64,000 nucleotides of DNA from Treponema sp. (GCA_016281495.1 JAEEIU010000012.1:124001-188000); one strand, 5' to 3'. Positions 1 to 8,658 are shown, counted from the first letter of the stretch. The notes: generated by a model from the letters alone, not told the origin. Numbers and translations: made by a program.

Positions 1-291
1 CAAAATCCAACCAGCCCAGTATTCAGGGGATCGGTCAAAACTAAAAAAGTTGTCATCAATTTGTTCTGAATAACCGACCCTTTCAAAAACGTTCAGTACG
101 AGTTCAGTTCCAGAACATCCGCACACAAAAACAGGAGAACCAGACTCTATTGCCTTTGCAACCTTGGACATAATGAAAAAATCATAAAATGAATCTGGCA
201 AAAGATTGCATCCATTCACTGCAAAATCAAATGCAAAGCCCATTTTTTTCATCATGTCAGGAAGATAGAATTTATCGTAAGCGTGGATCAT
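1..291 (-). CDS. Partner protein of DUF3990 toxin-like gene (partial)
   Basis: The frame is open for 97 codons and runs off the left edge of the window. It begins MIHAYDKFYLPDMMKKMG and carries the segment FDRSPEYWAGWIL near the edge, a pattern I associate with small proteins encoded beside DUF3990 genes. The ATG at 289-291 lies inside the end of the DUF3990 gene, a 20-base overlap, with only AAGAAG directly before it, so translation is probably coupled. I infer an antitoxin or regulatory partner. The C-terminus, where any DNA-binding motif would be expected, is not visible. Family assignment is from memory of the pattern. Confidence 0.6.
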   Translation of the reverse strand, partial: MIHAYDKFYLPDMMKKMGFAFDFAVNGCNLLPDSFYDFFIMSKVAKAIESGSPVFVCGCSGTELVLNVFERVGYSEQIDDNFFSFDRSPEYWAGWIL

Positions 292-949
292 CTTCTTTTA
301 TATCCCCCAAAATTAAATCACGAATAAAGATCCCGGAAATATCAGCATCTTCCAATGACTTTTTGTAATCCTTTTTTGCTTTGTCGATTCGGTTCATCCT
401 TAAGGCGCAGTATTTTTTACCCTCGGCAGTTTCATAATTTTTGAATTTAATCTGATTGAATGCCTTTTGACTCTTTAACACAATTTGTTCTCCAAGCTTT
501 CCCAATTTCATTGCATTTTGCAGCTGCGAATAAGAAATCTGGTTGGAAAGAAAAGCCTGTGCAAAAGAAAAGTAGGAATCGTCAGCCCTGTAGCCTTTTA
601 TCAGATCATATTCGGAAATAACAGGAAGGAAATGTGTCCTAAGATAATACGCCCCCTGACGCATGATAGGCGTCTCCATGTCAAAACGACGGTTAGCAAT
701 CAAAATTGAAAGCCAGTGAAGGGTGCAGAACTCTTTGTCTTGTAAATCCAAAATGTGTAATCCATCGGTTTCCAATTCATAACAGTTCGAAAAACCATCA
801 TCAGGAGTCGGACAAGCCCATTCTTTTGCAAGCTCAATGTTTTGCGTACAGTAAAATCCCTGCCCATAATCATTATAGGTTTTACTTTTTCCAAAAACTG
901 GCTTAGAGACAATTTTTTCCGATCCATGATATAAAATCAGCTTTGACAT
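272..949 (-). CDS. DUF3990 family protein, putative toxin (ADP-ribosyltransferase-like fold)
   Basis: This 225-residue protein opens with LILYHGSEKIVSKPVFGKSK and then YGQGFYCTQNIELAKEWA, the hallmark N-terminus of DUF3990: a His-Gly near the start and a GxGFYxT loop. The family is placed with ADP-ribosyltransferase-like folds and often sits next to a small partner gene, as here (1-291, overlapping by 20 bases). I infer a toxin-antitoxin-like pair; activity is not shown by the sequence. The start ATG lies 7 bases after a good -10 box, so the mRNA may be leaderless, and no Shine-Dalgarno is visible. Membership is fairly secure, function less so. Confidence 0.75.
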   Translation of the reverse strand: MSKLILYHGSEKIVSKPVFGKSKTYNDYGQGFYCTQNIELAKEWACPTPDDGFSNCYELETDGLHILDLQDKEFCTLHWLSILIANRRFDMETPIMRQGAYYLRTHFLPVISEYDLIKGYRADDSYFSFAQAFLSNQISYSQLQNAMKLGKLGEQIVLKSQKAFNQIKFKNYETAEGKKYCALRMNRIDKAKKDYKKSLEDADISGIFIRDLILGDIKEDDPRLR

Positions 950-985
950 ACTAAAAATATACTTCTATAGAAGTAGTTTTGTCAA
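950..985 (-). promoter_or_regulatory. Promoter with palindromic operator for the DUF3990 pair
   Basis: On the minus strand TTGACA (980-985) is separated by 18 bases from TATATT (956-961). The spacer holds the perfect 14-base palindrome ACTTCTATAGAAGT (961-974), ideally placed for repression. The expected transcription start coincides with the A of the ATG at 949. Confidence 0.6.
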
Positions 986-1096
986 GTTGATTTAAGGCCT
1001 TTACGGTCAAACTGAATGGACTCATTTAGAATGCCCTGAATGACAGCACCTAGCATAAGTTTATAAATGTGAGTATAATTAAGGAAAGGAGTCATC

Positions 1097-1549
1097 ATGA
1101 AAAAAACTGCATTATTCATCATTTTAGCATTTCTTTCTTTTTGCCTTTTGGCCTGTAGCAGCTCGGAAACCATTCTGACCATAGACGTGACGGACGGGAA
1201 CCCTAGCGACATAACAACCGTAGAAGTCCACGAGGGAGACAGACTCAGCATCTGGAATTCGATAGATATAGAATACTATGGCGACTTTGACCTTCAATAC
1301 ACTCTGGAACTCCAACTCAATTCAAAGCCTGGCATGAAAAAAACAGTTGACGGGAAAGATCCCAGCATCAAGATGATGAGCAAAGACATAAAAGTCCAAA
1401 ACAAGGGCCAAATAAGCTGGCAGTCAGGAAGGATTCTTTCCGGCATCAGTATTTCCGAAGACGGAATCCTAAGCATAAGAATCACCCCGGAAATTCAAGG
1501 GGAAGACCTCACCGTCAAAAGGAATGCCATTCAGATAAAGAAATCTTGA
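1097..1549 (+). CDS. Putative lipoprotein, function unknown
   Basis: The 150-residue product starts with a lipoprotein signal: MKK, a hydrophobic stretch and a lipobox ending LLAC at about residue 20, followed by SSSE. The mature part is hydrophilic and probably beta-rich. AAGGAAAGGAG precedes the ATG at good spacing. It stands alone between two minus-strand toxin-antitoxin pairs. I do not recognise a domain. The lipobox implies acylation and anchoring to a membrane, facing the periplasm or the surface. Confidence 0.75.
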   Translation: MKKTALFIILAFLSFCLLACSSSETILTIDVTDGNPSDITTVEVHEGDRLSIWNSIDIEYYGDFDLQYTLELQLNSKPGMKKTVDGKDPSIKMMSKDIKVQNKGQISWQSGRILSGISISEDGILSIRITPEIQGEDLTVKRNAIQIKKS

Positions 1550-1584
1550 ACAAACCGCGGGGATGTGTTTAACTTTTGTTTTTT

Positions 1585-2016
1585 CTATTCAAACCAGTTT
1601 TCAACCATGAGTGGAGCGACTTTTTGAATTGGTTCGAAATGTTTTGTGTTTCGTGTTACTAGAATCATGCAATTTGATACGGCAATTGAAGCAATCTGGG
1701 TATCTGGGAAATCTACTGGAGTTCCGATTTCTTGTAATCGAGAACGTATATCAGCTTGAATCCATGCAGCGTGATTATCATATTGAATTATGTCGTAAGT
1801 AGACTGAATTTCGTCTATAAGTTTTGAAGAAATAAAATTTTTTCGTTTCCCATCAGGCAAAGAGTTTACACCGAACAATAACTCAGTCCACACCGTAGAA
1901 GGAAGTGCAATGAGTTTCTCATATTTAGAAATTTTTGAACAAACAGATTTATTAGGATTCGGTTTCATTATTTCTGAAATCATATTAGTATCAAGAAGAT
2001 AATATGGTCTTATCAT
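1585..2016 (-). CDS. vapC: VapC-like PIN-domain ribonuclease toxin
   Basis: The 143-residue protein fits a type II VapC toxin. The first PIN-domain acidic residue is in YYLLDTNMISE, a conserved Glu in the WTELLFG segment follows near residue 44, and the later acidic cluster is FPDTQIASIA with the TRNTKHF strand near residues 120-128. These carboxylates bind the metal used for RNA cleavage in the family. The ATG follows the antitoxin stop by two bases, so the pair is translationally coupled. RNA target cannot be told from sequence. Confidence 0.85.
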   Translation of the reverse strand: MIRPYYLLDTNMISEIMKPNPNKSVCSKISKYEKLIALPSTVWTELLFGVNSLPDGKRKNFISSKLIDEIQSTYDIIQYDNHAAWIQADIRSRLQEIGTPVDFPDTQIASIAVSNCMILVTRNTKHFEPIQKVAPLMVENWFE

Positions 2017-2018
2017 AG

Positions 2019-2333
2019 TTACACCTCATCAAAGATATGTGAAGAATCTTCTCGTCCATAACAATTTCTTTCTCTTATGCTATCAAAATATTCAGTTAAA
2101 TCAAAATCATCATCCTCAAGTCCATAAGCAATACGGCTTTCTTGAATTTTTTCTACGAGGCTTTTTTCTTTTGGAGCAACTGATTTTTCAAAGTCCTCTT
2201 TTGAGACGATATAGGCAACAACTTCATTGTGGCGAGAAATACGCACAGGGCCATTCTTTTCTGCCGTATGAATGTAAAAAGGAAGTCTGTTTTTTGCTTC
2301 ATGGATTGGTATTGCACCTGAAGGCATGTTCAT
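2019..2333 (-). CDS. Phd/YefM-type antitoxin partner of VapC
   Basis: A 104-residue protein with a Phd/YefM-like N-terminus: IPIHEAKNRLPFYIHTAEKN followed by a strand of the type VRISRHNEVVAYIVSKEDFE. This fold binds operator DNA while the acidic C-terminus (LEDDDFDLTEYFD) would neutralise the toxin. I chose ATG at 2331-2333 because AGGAGG lies 5 bases upstream; a GTG two codons earlier lies inside that ribosome site. The gene directly precedes vapC and likely represses its own promoter. Confidence 0.82.
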   Translation of the reverse strand: MNMPSGAIPIHEAKNRLPFYIHTAEKNGPVRISRHNEVVAYIVSKEDFEKSVAPKEKSLVEKIQESRIAYGLEDDDFDLTEYFDSIRERNCYGREDSSHIFDEV

Positions 2334-2344
2334 AAGCACCTCCT

Positions 2345-2400
2345 GACATATGATATATTGATATTAAAAAAATAACACCATAATAGCCATTTGTCAAGTT
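2345..2400 (-). promoter_or_regulatory. Promoter of the vapBC-like operon
   Basis: Minus strand: TTGACA at 2392-2397, 17-base spacer, then TATTTT. Related hexamers ATAGCT and GGCTAT flank the -35 region as an imperfect inverted repeat, a plausible antitoxin operator. Confidence 0.45.
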
Positions 2401-2538
2401 TATAGCTATTTTATGATTGTACCCAACTCTCCCAACTTCCCAGTATCTTTTCCACAAATTTACAAATAGTGAGTCTAACTCTGTATTACCCCTAAAAATT
2501 CCATGATACTATTGAAAAAGAGTAGCACTGGAGGTTCT

Positions 2539-4602
2539 ATGAAAATCATTCGTAAATTAGCATTTCTTTTTGTTTTTACTTTTTGTATGGGCTCGACCTT
2601 TGCACAAAATGTAAAGCCCTATAAGGTTGATTTGAACCGGATGCCGGCTGTTAATGGTGAGAAAACTGTCTCCTATAACAAAACGACTAACACTTTTACC
2701 ATTAAAAAAGATTATCTCGATCAAGCAGGACTTAATATCTGGCTTGGACAAGATATTTCAGCATACAATATTATAAGAGTGAAATACAAGGCTCTTGGTG
2801 ATGCAGGATTTTGTTTGTTCACAGATTACGAAAATGATAATCTTGATGATTATGATAATCCCTGGTTTGACAGAAACACCTACTGCCCTTCATATCTTAC
2901 CGAAATGGTAATCCCTCTAAAAAAGGGAATGAGAAAGCTGAACAGTATAGGATTTTTCTCTATGAATAGCGTAAAGAATGAGAAGTTTGTTATCGAAAGT
3001 GTAACGCTTGAGAAAGTTTCAAATCCTATAAAAACAGATATCTGGGCTAGTAATGAAGCTCCTGTAATAGACACTGCCACAAAAGTAACAATGAACGAAA
3101 AAATTACAGCCTGGGATTATGTTCCGCAGCTTGGTGTAGGTTATCATTATCAACAATTACATGCGAATGACCTGTCGATGGATTATGGATTGGATGTCTA
3201 CCTGGTATGGGATTATCCAAAGCCATCAAAGGAAGGAATAAAATTCATTAAAGAAAAAGGTTTTTCAATTGTCCGCTTGCAGACCACTCCCGGTGCATAC
3301 ATGCTGGATGAAAAGTATACTATCGATCCGAGATACTTAAAAGAACTTAAACAGTGTGTAGACTGGTTAATAGAAGATGGTTTGTATGTTATCATTGCAG
3401 GTCCAAGAGACGATCACCTTCAAGATCATTTTTGGCAGGAAAAAGTTGGCAAGGATGTTCACTATGCCTGTTATAATGTAAGTGAAAAAGATAAGAAACA
3501 GTCAAAAGAGTTTCTTAAAGCTGTCTGGCTGCAATATGCACAGGCCTTTAATAATTCCTATGACGAGCATCTTATTTTTGAAACGATGGATGAACCCGCC
3601 GCTATTTTTCATGAGCACGACTGGAATCCAGACGATAATTGTGCAACATGTAAAAAGAATTTTGCAATTATTAATGAGTATAACCAGCTGATTGTTGATA
3701 CAATCCGTTCTACTGGAGGAAACAATTCCAACCGTTTTATTATGGTTGAGGGGCTTACTGGAAACCGATACTGGCTTCTTGCCCATAAGCTTTTTAAGCT
3801 TCCAAAAGATAAGGCTAAAAACAGGATTATACCGGCAGTACATAACTATCCAATGCCGTTTGGTAGAACTATATATACCGAAGGCATAAAGAAATTCTTT
3901 ATTACAGACTGTTTTGAAGCTCTGGATAAGTATTTCTTCAACAAGAAGATTCCTGTTTATTTTACTGAAGTAGGACATCCTCGTACAATTCCTATTTTGG
4001 AGAGAATCAAATGTATAAAAGATTTTATGGCAGAGGCAAGAAAGCCAAACCGTTCCTGTGCTGTTTCCTTATTTGATAATTTTAACAGGTTTGAAGGTGG
4101 AACAGCTTACGACCATCACAATTCTAAGTGGATTGAAACAGAGTATGTTGATTCGATTTTGTATGCTGGTCAAGGCAAAGAATACCCGCTTAGCAATGAC
4201 TTTATAAAGAAGAATGAAGTTAAGGTCGAAAGCATAGTTGGTAATAATCTTTTGAGTAAACCATTTAATCCAAATAATTGGAAAGATTTTTATGAAATAA
4301 ATTCGAACATACTTGTTCGTTCCGTTCCTTCCAAATATAAACTTGAAATCCAAATAGAAAAAACAGGCTCCAAACCGGTACTGCAAGTCTCTTTTCATGA
4401 TTTTAAAAACAAATCCACTGATATTGCAGCAAGAGAAGATGTCAAAGTAACCGGAGCAGTAAAAGGTTTCTGCCTTGAGGTCAAGTCCGAGACAGTTACT
4501 ATAACGGTAAACGAAAAATTGGCTGCAGAATTTGAAAACGCAGATAAGCTTTACCTGGGTGGTCAGGACATCATCATCAAGTCGATGAAGGTTGTGGAGT
4601 AA
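2539..4602 (+). CDS. Secreted glycoside hydrolase family 5-like enzyme
   Basis: The 687-residue protein has a signal peptide (MKIIRKLAFLFVFTFCMGS, cleavage near TFAQ), an N-terminal beta-rich region to about residue 165 that may bind carbohydrate, a GH5-type catalytic barrel at about 190-500, and a C-terminal beta domain. The acid/base is Glu352 in FETMDEPA and the nucleophile Glu477 in YFTEVGHP. Family members normally read N-E-P at the first site; here it is Asp-Glu-Pro. I start at ATG 2539 because GGAGG lies just upstream and the signal peptide then begins properly; an in-frame ATG 36 bases earlier lacks this. Probable role: endo-acting cleavage of plant beta-glycan outside the cytoplasm. 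Confidence 0.82.
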   Translation: MKIIRKLAFLFVFTFCMGSTFAQNVKPYKVDLNRMPAVNGEKTVSYNKTTNTFTIKKDYLDQAGLNIWLGQDISAYNIIRVKYKALGDAGFCLFTDYENDNLDDYDNPWFDRNTYCPSYLTEMVIPLKKGMRKLNSIGFFSMNSVKNEKFVIESVTLEKVSNPIKTDIWASNEAPVIDTATKVTMNEKITAWDYVPQLGVGYHYQQLHANDLSMDYGLDVYLVWDYPKPSKEGIKFIKEKGFSIVRLQTTPGAYMLDEKYTIDPRYLKELKQCVDWLIEDGLYVIIAGPRDDHLQDHFWQEKVGKDVHYACYNVSEKDKKQSKEFLKAVWLQYAQAFNNSYDEHLIFETMDEPAAIFHEHDWNPDDNCATCKKNFAIINEYNQLIVDTIRSTGGNNSNRFIMVEGLTGNRYWLLAHKLFKLPKDKAKNRIIPAVHNYPMPFGRTIYTEGIKKFFITDCFEALDKYFFNKKIPVYFTEVGHPRTIPILERIKCIKDFMAEARKPNRSCAVSLFDNFNRFEGGTAYDHHNSKWIETEYVDSILYAGQGKEYPLSNDFIKKNEVKVESIVGNNLLSKPFNPNNWKDFYEINSNILVRSVPSKYKLEIQIEKTGSKPVLQVSFHDFKNKSTDIAAREDVKVTGAVKGFCLEVKSETVTITVNEKLAAEFENADKLYLGGQDIIIKSMKVVE

Positions 4603-4616
4603 AAAAATAAGCCCTG

Positions 4617-5153
4617 TCACTCATCTTGCGGTACGTATGAATGCTTGTACAGATTATCCGTATATTCGCAATCATATTGACCGCCAGAATAGAGGTTCAA
4701 ACGATAGCCTTCCTTTCCATCAAAAATCACCTCTTTTTCCACTTCGCCCAGATTATCAGTTTTCACATAGCCGTTTGTCACTTCATTATAGCAGGAAGTC
4801 CGAATTGAAAAAAGTATGTCCCCGTATTCAAGTAAATTTACCGCATTTTCAAAGTCGTTTTTTCTATCCTGAATGGAATACGAATAAAGTCTCTCTGGAG
4901 AAGCTATCATACGGCAAGAAATGTTTCCATCATTTTCAATCGAAAGAGAATAATCGTCGTCTTCCTCGCTGAAGCTCACTTGAATCAGGCTGTTTCCATT
5001 AATGATATCCATGCCCAAAACCTTTTTCCCATCAGACGCAAGCACATACTCAATCTTGCAGTCCTTGCTTAAATTCACAGACTTCATCTCATTTTTTTTG
5101 AAGCTCAAGAAAAGTACGCAGCATAGAATCAATAGTGTGAATACTTTTTTCAT
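4617..5153 (-). CDS. Hypothetical secreted protein
   Basis: This 178-residue product has an N-terminal signal-like segment (MKKVFTLLILCCVLFLSF) and a hydrophilic, probably beta-rich body with Cys residues scattered after residue 70. GGGAGGGGAAAA precedes the ATG. It converges on the GH5 gene with a 14-base gap. I recognise no family; export to the periplasm or membrane is the only supported inference. Confidence 0.65.
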   Translation of the reverse strand: MKKVFTLLILCCVLFLSFKKNEMKSVNLSKDCKIEYVLASDGKKVLGMDIINGNSLIQVSFSEEDDDYSLSIENDGNISCRMIASPERLYSYSIQDRKNDFENAVNLLEYGDILFSIRTSCYNEVTNGYVKTDNLGEVEKEVIFDGKEGYRLNLYSGGQYDCEYTDNLYKHSYVPQDE

Positions 5154-5199
5154 TTTTCCCCTCCCATATAGGCGTGAATTTGCAATATTGCATCAAATT

Positions 5200-5628
5200 T
5201 CATTCATCTTCTTCTGATTCAGCCGCAGACGGGTTATTGAACAGCCATGCGACAAAACAAAAGACATATAAAACAATACCGGCAATCAGGTTTCCTGTAA
5301 GCAAATACTGAACAAAGCCGAAAAGGGCTGCAGACTCTGCCAATCCCAACAGCATGGAAAAAAGGGCAAAGGTTTTGGATTCATTGTCAGATGCACGGCT
5401 CCCCACAAACATGCTTACTGTCTTATTTTCTAAAAAACTCTTTTTGTAGATTTTCTTTGACAGGAAGATACTGACGGCACAGGCGATGATGCCTATTCCC
5501 ATCAGCAATATGCTGGTAAGCTCAAAAGCATTGTTGATTTCCTTATGCTGCGAATATGCCAGATATGCATACACCAGTTTTGTTAACGGAAAAACAAACC
5601 ACACAAGCTTAAATAAATTCTTTTTCAT
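5200..5628 (-). CDS. Hypothetical membrane protein, four predicted helices
   Basis: About 142 residues with hydrophobic segments near residues 7-25, 35-55, 85-105 and 110-130, and an acidic tail SAAESEEDE. A segment reading ALFSMLLGLAESAALFGFVQ recalls the proteolipid helix of ATP synthase subunit c, but length and context do not fit that protein. Two adjacent ATGs (5631, 5628) follow AAGGGG; I use the second because of spacing. It lies 47 bases upstream of the gene at 4617-5153 and may be cotranscribed with it. Confidence 0.6.
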   Translation of the reverse strand: MKKNLFKLVWFVFPLTKLVYAYLAYSQHKEINNAFELTSILLMGIGIIACAVSIFLSKKIYKKSFLENKTVSMFVGSRASDNESKTFALFSMLLGLAESAALFGFVQYLLTGNLIAGIVLYVFCFVAWLFNNPSAAESEEDE

Positions 5629-5818
5629 CATAAACCCCTTTTCTGCCTTCACTCATTTTTTTATTCACTTTATATATCATTGTAACATGGGATTGGGAAA
5701 GATGAAAGTGGAAAATGCGATACTATACCCGAAGAAGGTATAAAATTTCGTTTTTCATTGAAATTACATCAGTTAGGGTATACAATAGTCTTAATGGCTT
5801 AAACAAAAGGAGGAGAAC

Positions 5819-6715
5819 ATGGCTGCTGATTTGACGGAAAATGAAAAGCCGACGCCACCGTGGGCAAATGAAATACCTGAGGGGAGCTTCATTTCTTATT
5901 CACCGACATACAAGGTTGGGGAATACTTTGACCGCTTTAAAAAGGATTCGGATGGGAAGCTTGACTATTACTTTTATGATCCCACCGAGCATGGATTTGA
6001 AAAATCAAGGAAATACCTCCTGCTTGTCATCATGCATGGAACTTCCAACGCCCTTGAAGGAGACGTCTGCATAAACTATGCGGGTGCGGAATTCTATTCA
6101 AAGGAAGAATATCAGAGCATACTTGGGGGCGCATACATTCTTGTTCCTCTTGCTCCGGAATATCGTGGAGACGACGGGATGGTTCACGGGCACTGGCCTG
6201 AGACAGATACAAAAACCGTTTATGACCTTATATGCAATTTCATTAAAAAACATGCGGAACAAAACGGTGGCATAAGCAAAAAGGCAATACTTGGAAATTC
6301 CAGCGGTGGAGCGATGAGCCTTAAACTCTCTTATGATTACCCGGACTTCTTCAATGCAGTTGTTCCAATGGGTGCTCCAGAAATCCCTGATGAAAAGCTC
6401 TTTGACCTGTATGACCAGAACGACGTCCACTTGTTTTTTGCAATGGGAAAGCGAGACGAAATCTGTTCCTATGAAAAAGATGTGGTCCCCCTGCTTCCGA
6501 GGATGAAGAGCATGAAGCACTGCTATATCTTTACCCCCGACTGGGTTTGTAACGGCGACCATGGAATCGCATCAATCAATTTCGGCTTCGAGATGGGACA
6601 GCACTGCATCATAAATCCAATGCACTGCAACCTCATGTTCGATGACGGTACGATCATGGATCCCAATCTTCCACAGGGAATAACAGGATGGCTTTCGGAA
6701 GCCCTGAGGCCATAA
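5819..6715 (+). CDS. Alpha/beta hydrolase, esterase-like
   Basis: The 298-residue protein shows the alpha/beta-hydrolase order: an oxyanion-side strand LLLVIMHGTSNA near residue 70, nucleophile elbow GNSSGGAMS near residue 160, and a late His in CNGDHGIASINFG near residue 245. An acidic partner probably lies in the FFAMGKRDE segment. No signal peptide is visible, so it is likely cytoplasmic. AAAGGAGGAGAAC precedes the ATG. It resembles esterase or depolymerase-type hydrolases; the substrate is unknown. Confidence 0.75.
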   Translation: MAADLTENEKPTPPWANEIPEGSFISYSPTYKVGEYFDRFKKDSDGKLDYYFYDPTEHGFEKSRKYLLLVIMHGTSNALEGDVCINYAGAEFYSKEEYQSILGGAYILVPLAPEYRGDDGMVHGHWPETDTKTVYDLICNFIKKHAEQNGGISKKAILGNSSGGAMSLKLSYDYPDFFNAVVPMGAPEIPDEKLFDLYDQNDVHLFFAMGKRDEICSYEKDVVPLLPRMKSMKHCYIFTPDWVCNGDHGIASINFGFEMGQHCIINPMHCNLMFDDGTIMDPNLPQGITGWLSEALRP

Positions 6716-6817
6716 CTTTTCCAAGTGTTACAGTCATGCTAATATTTGGACATAAATCCTTGTGAAATTACTTAACTATTTCTTTATTCGTGTGCTATAA
6801 TGGGGATGGAGTGAATC

Positions 6818-7297
6818 ATGAAAAGACTATACGATGAAGCAGCAGATTCTAAAACTTATATAAAATGGGACCCGAAATTCAAAATCGGGATTCCCATCAT
6901 CGACGAACAGCACGAGCATCTTGTAAACCTGTGCAATGATTTTTATCAAAGCCTGTTGCAGAACAAGGATTCAGAGAGCTACCACAAGCTTATTAAGGAA
7001 ACCCTGGAAAAATGCCTGAATTACGCTGCAACACATTTCAAGGAAGAAGAGCGCCTTATGCAGGCCTCAAAATTCAGTGGATACAAGCAGCACAAGGCCT
7101 CCCACGATGAGTTCACGGGACAGTGCATGATTACATATTCAGCGATAGATTCCCTTACAGTTTCCGAGGCAATAAAATTCTCCCATTTCCTGTATGACTG
7201 GATCAATACCCACATTGCCCACGAAGACCGTCTTTATATTCCTACTCTAGTTGAATATTTAAAAACACAGCAGAAAACAAAGTCTCCCGAGGAATGA
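6818..7297 (+). CDS. Bacteriohemerythrin
   Basis: The 159-residue protein is a single hemerythrin domain. Diiron ligands are visible in order: IPIIDEQHEHLVNL (first His), ATHFKEEERLM (His with HxxxE spacing), YKQHKASHDEF (HxxxH) and INTHIAHEDRLY (His and Asp). The WDPKFKIGIPIIDEQH opening is typical of bacterial oxygen-binding members. It would bind O2 or serve as an oxygen or iron sensor or store in a microaerophilic or anaerobic cell. It stands alone after an AT-rich gap. Assignment is secure. Confidence 0.92.
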   Translation: MKRLYDEAADSKTYIKWDPKFKIGIPIIDEQHEHLVNLCNDFYQSLLQNKDSESYHKLIKETLEKCLNYAATHFKEEERLMQASKFSGYKQHKASHDEFTGQCMITYSAIDSLTVSEAIKFSHFLYDWINTHIAHEDRLYIPTLVEYLKTQQKTKSPEE

Positions 7298-7342
7298 TTT
7301 TATAAAAAACAGCAATTCTTTTAGTGCTGCCATCAATTATTT

Positions 7343-8212
7343 TCATCCGCGCAAGATGATTTTTGTATTTGCGGGGTTTACGATGCTTTCTTCTATTATA
7401 ATATCACCGATGCCGTCTGCTTCAATTTTGCCGGAGATGGGGTTTTTTATACTGTCGATTTTTCCATTTATCTCTGCTTGAACGGAACTTCTTTCAAACG
7501 AAAGGTCGCAGTTTTCCATCGTGCAGTTCACAAGCACAAGATTTGAGCAGTAGCACAGGGGTTGGGTTCCCGAAATCTTGCAGTTAATCAGCGTCAGGTT
7601 TTCAGAATACCAGCCCAGATATTCTCCCTTGATCACACTGTCCCGCACAGTCAAGTCCTTTGTGTGCCAGAAGGCATCTTTTGTATCAAGCACCGAATCC
7701 CTGATTTCAACATTGCGGCAATACTGAAATGAATATTTTCCCTTTAGCTTCAAGCCGGAAATCTTTGCCGTGTCAACTTCAAAAAAAGGATATTCGGACT
7801 CTTCCACCGTCAGGTTCTCAATGTTCATGTTGTGGCATTTCCAGATGAACTCCTCCGACTTTGCCGTGGAATCCTTTATGGTAACGTCTTCACATTCACG
7901 CAGGGCCTTGATTCCGTTCATGATGCAATTGTTGATGACGATGTTCCTGTCGTACCAGAATGCAGCACGGCAGTTGAGTGTAAGCTCACAGTTGGAGACC
8001 TCTCCGTTTGTTACATGCCAGAAGGGATAGCGCAGATTAAAATATGAATTCAAAACTTTAATGTCACGGGATTCTTTAAGGGCAGATTCACCGTCGGCAG
8101 GTCCATCAAAACGGCAGTTTTTTACAGTCACGCCACAAACCGCATACAGGGCGCGTTCTTCGTCCATGCTCAGATTCAGATATTCCATACACTTCCCCAA
8201 AGGCTCATTCAT
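7343..8212 (-). CDS. DUF3737 family right-handed beta-helix protein
   Basis: The 289-residue protein is made of short repeated strands such as VTVKNCRFDGPADGESALKE, VLNSYFNLRYPFWH and IVINNCIMNGIKALRECEDV. This gives the ladder of aromatic and Cys/Asn positions typical of right-handed parallel beta-helices. The conserved order of segments (ALYAV, GESALKE, LRYPFWH, CRAAFWYD) matches DUF3737. No signal peptide is seen. Function is unknown in the family. It ends 46 bases from the convergent bacteriohemerythrin gene. Confidence 0.85.
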   Translation of the reverse strand: MNEPLGKCMEYLNLSMDEERALYAVCGVTVKNCRFDGPADGESALKESRDIKVLNSYFNLRYPFWHVTNGEVSNCELTLNCRAAFWYDRNIVINNCIMNGIKALRECEDVTIKDSTAKSEEFIWKCHNMNIENLTVEESEYPFFEVDTAKISGLKLKGKYSFQYCRNVEIRDSVLDTKDAFWHTKDLTVRDSVIKGEYLGWYSENLTLINCKISGTQPLCYCSNLVLVNCTMENCDLSFERSSVQAEINGKIDSIKNPISGKIEADGIGDIIIEESIVNPANTKIILRG

Positions 8213-8304
8213 TTCTTCATATAATCATACAATGCTTTGTCCTTTTATTGAAGTACTTTGTCATGTTATTCAATGTGTTTTTTTTGTTACCCTTACCTAA
8301 CTTA

Positions 8305-8361
8305 TTGACAAAAAAGTTGCATAATGCTAACATACTTTCCAAAGGTTGTTTGTGGCTAACC
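8305..8361 (+). promoter_or_regulatory. feo operon promoter with two degenerate metal-box palindromes
   Basis: TTGACA (8305-8310), 17-base spacer and TAACAT (8328-8333) form a promoter. AGTTGC-N6-CTAACA (8315-8332) overlaps the -10, and GGTTGT-N6-CTAACC (8344-8361) lies downstream of the start. Both are weak versions of the AGTTAG-N6-CTAACT box found elsewhere in the window. Confidence 0.55.
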
Positions 8362-8384
8362 TTTATGTGGCAAAAGGAGGATGT

Positions 8385-8594
8385 ATGCCTTTAAGCATGG
8401 TGTCTGACGGAGAGGAATTTTTAATTAAAAAGATTAACGGCAAGGAAGAGGTCCGGCGCTTTCTGGAAAACCTTGGTTTTGTGGCGGGCGCTCAAGTTTC
8501 ATTAGTTTCAAAAATCAGCGGAAATCTAATCGTCCAGATAAAGGACAGCCGCGTGGCAATCAGCCGGGAAATGGCACAGAAAATCATCGTGTAA
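8385..8594 (+). CDS. feoA: FeoA-like SH3-fold protein (first copy)
   Basis: A 69-residue FeoA-domain protein with the usual order: an N-terminal strand, a helix ending RRFLENLGFVAGAQVSLV, then IVQIKDSRVAISREMAQKI. In the family this small SH3-like protein assists ferrous iron transport through FeoB. The chosen ATG follows AAAGGAGG; an in-frame upstream ATG lacks a ribosome site. It is the first gene of the feo run and sits directly behind a promoter with metal-box palindromes. Three FeoA paralogues lie within 3.3 kb. Confidence 0.85.
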   Translation: MPLSMVSDGEEFLIKKINGKEEVRRFLENLGFVAGAQVSLVSKISGNLIVQIKDSRVAISREMAQKIIV

Positions 8595-8609
8595 TTTTTT
8601 TTAGCATTG

Positions 8610-8627
8610 GGTTAGCAATAACTAATC
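8610..8627 (+). promoter_or_regulatory. Metal-box palindrome upstream of second feoA
   Basis: GGTTAG-N6-CTAATC, a close variant of the AGTTAG-N6-CTAACT box, in the 64-base gap between the two feoA genes. It could regulate an internal promoter. Confidence 0.5.
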
Positions 8628-8658
8628 AAATCGGTACATTTTAAAGGAGACATAGAAT

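Noticed and set aside
5200-5628. ATP synthase subunit c (proteolipid)
   Set aside because: One helix looks similar, but the protein has about four helices, an acidic tail and no ATP synthase neighbours.
6098-6562. Minus-strand 154-codon open frame
   Set aside because: It is the antisense shadow of the alpha/beta hydrolase gene, without a ribosome site or family features.
8305-8361. Classical Fur box
   Set aside because: No GATAATGATAATCATTATC-like 19-mer is present; the half-sites are GTTAG/CTAAC.
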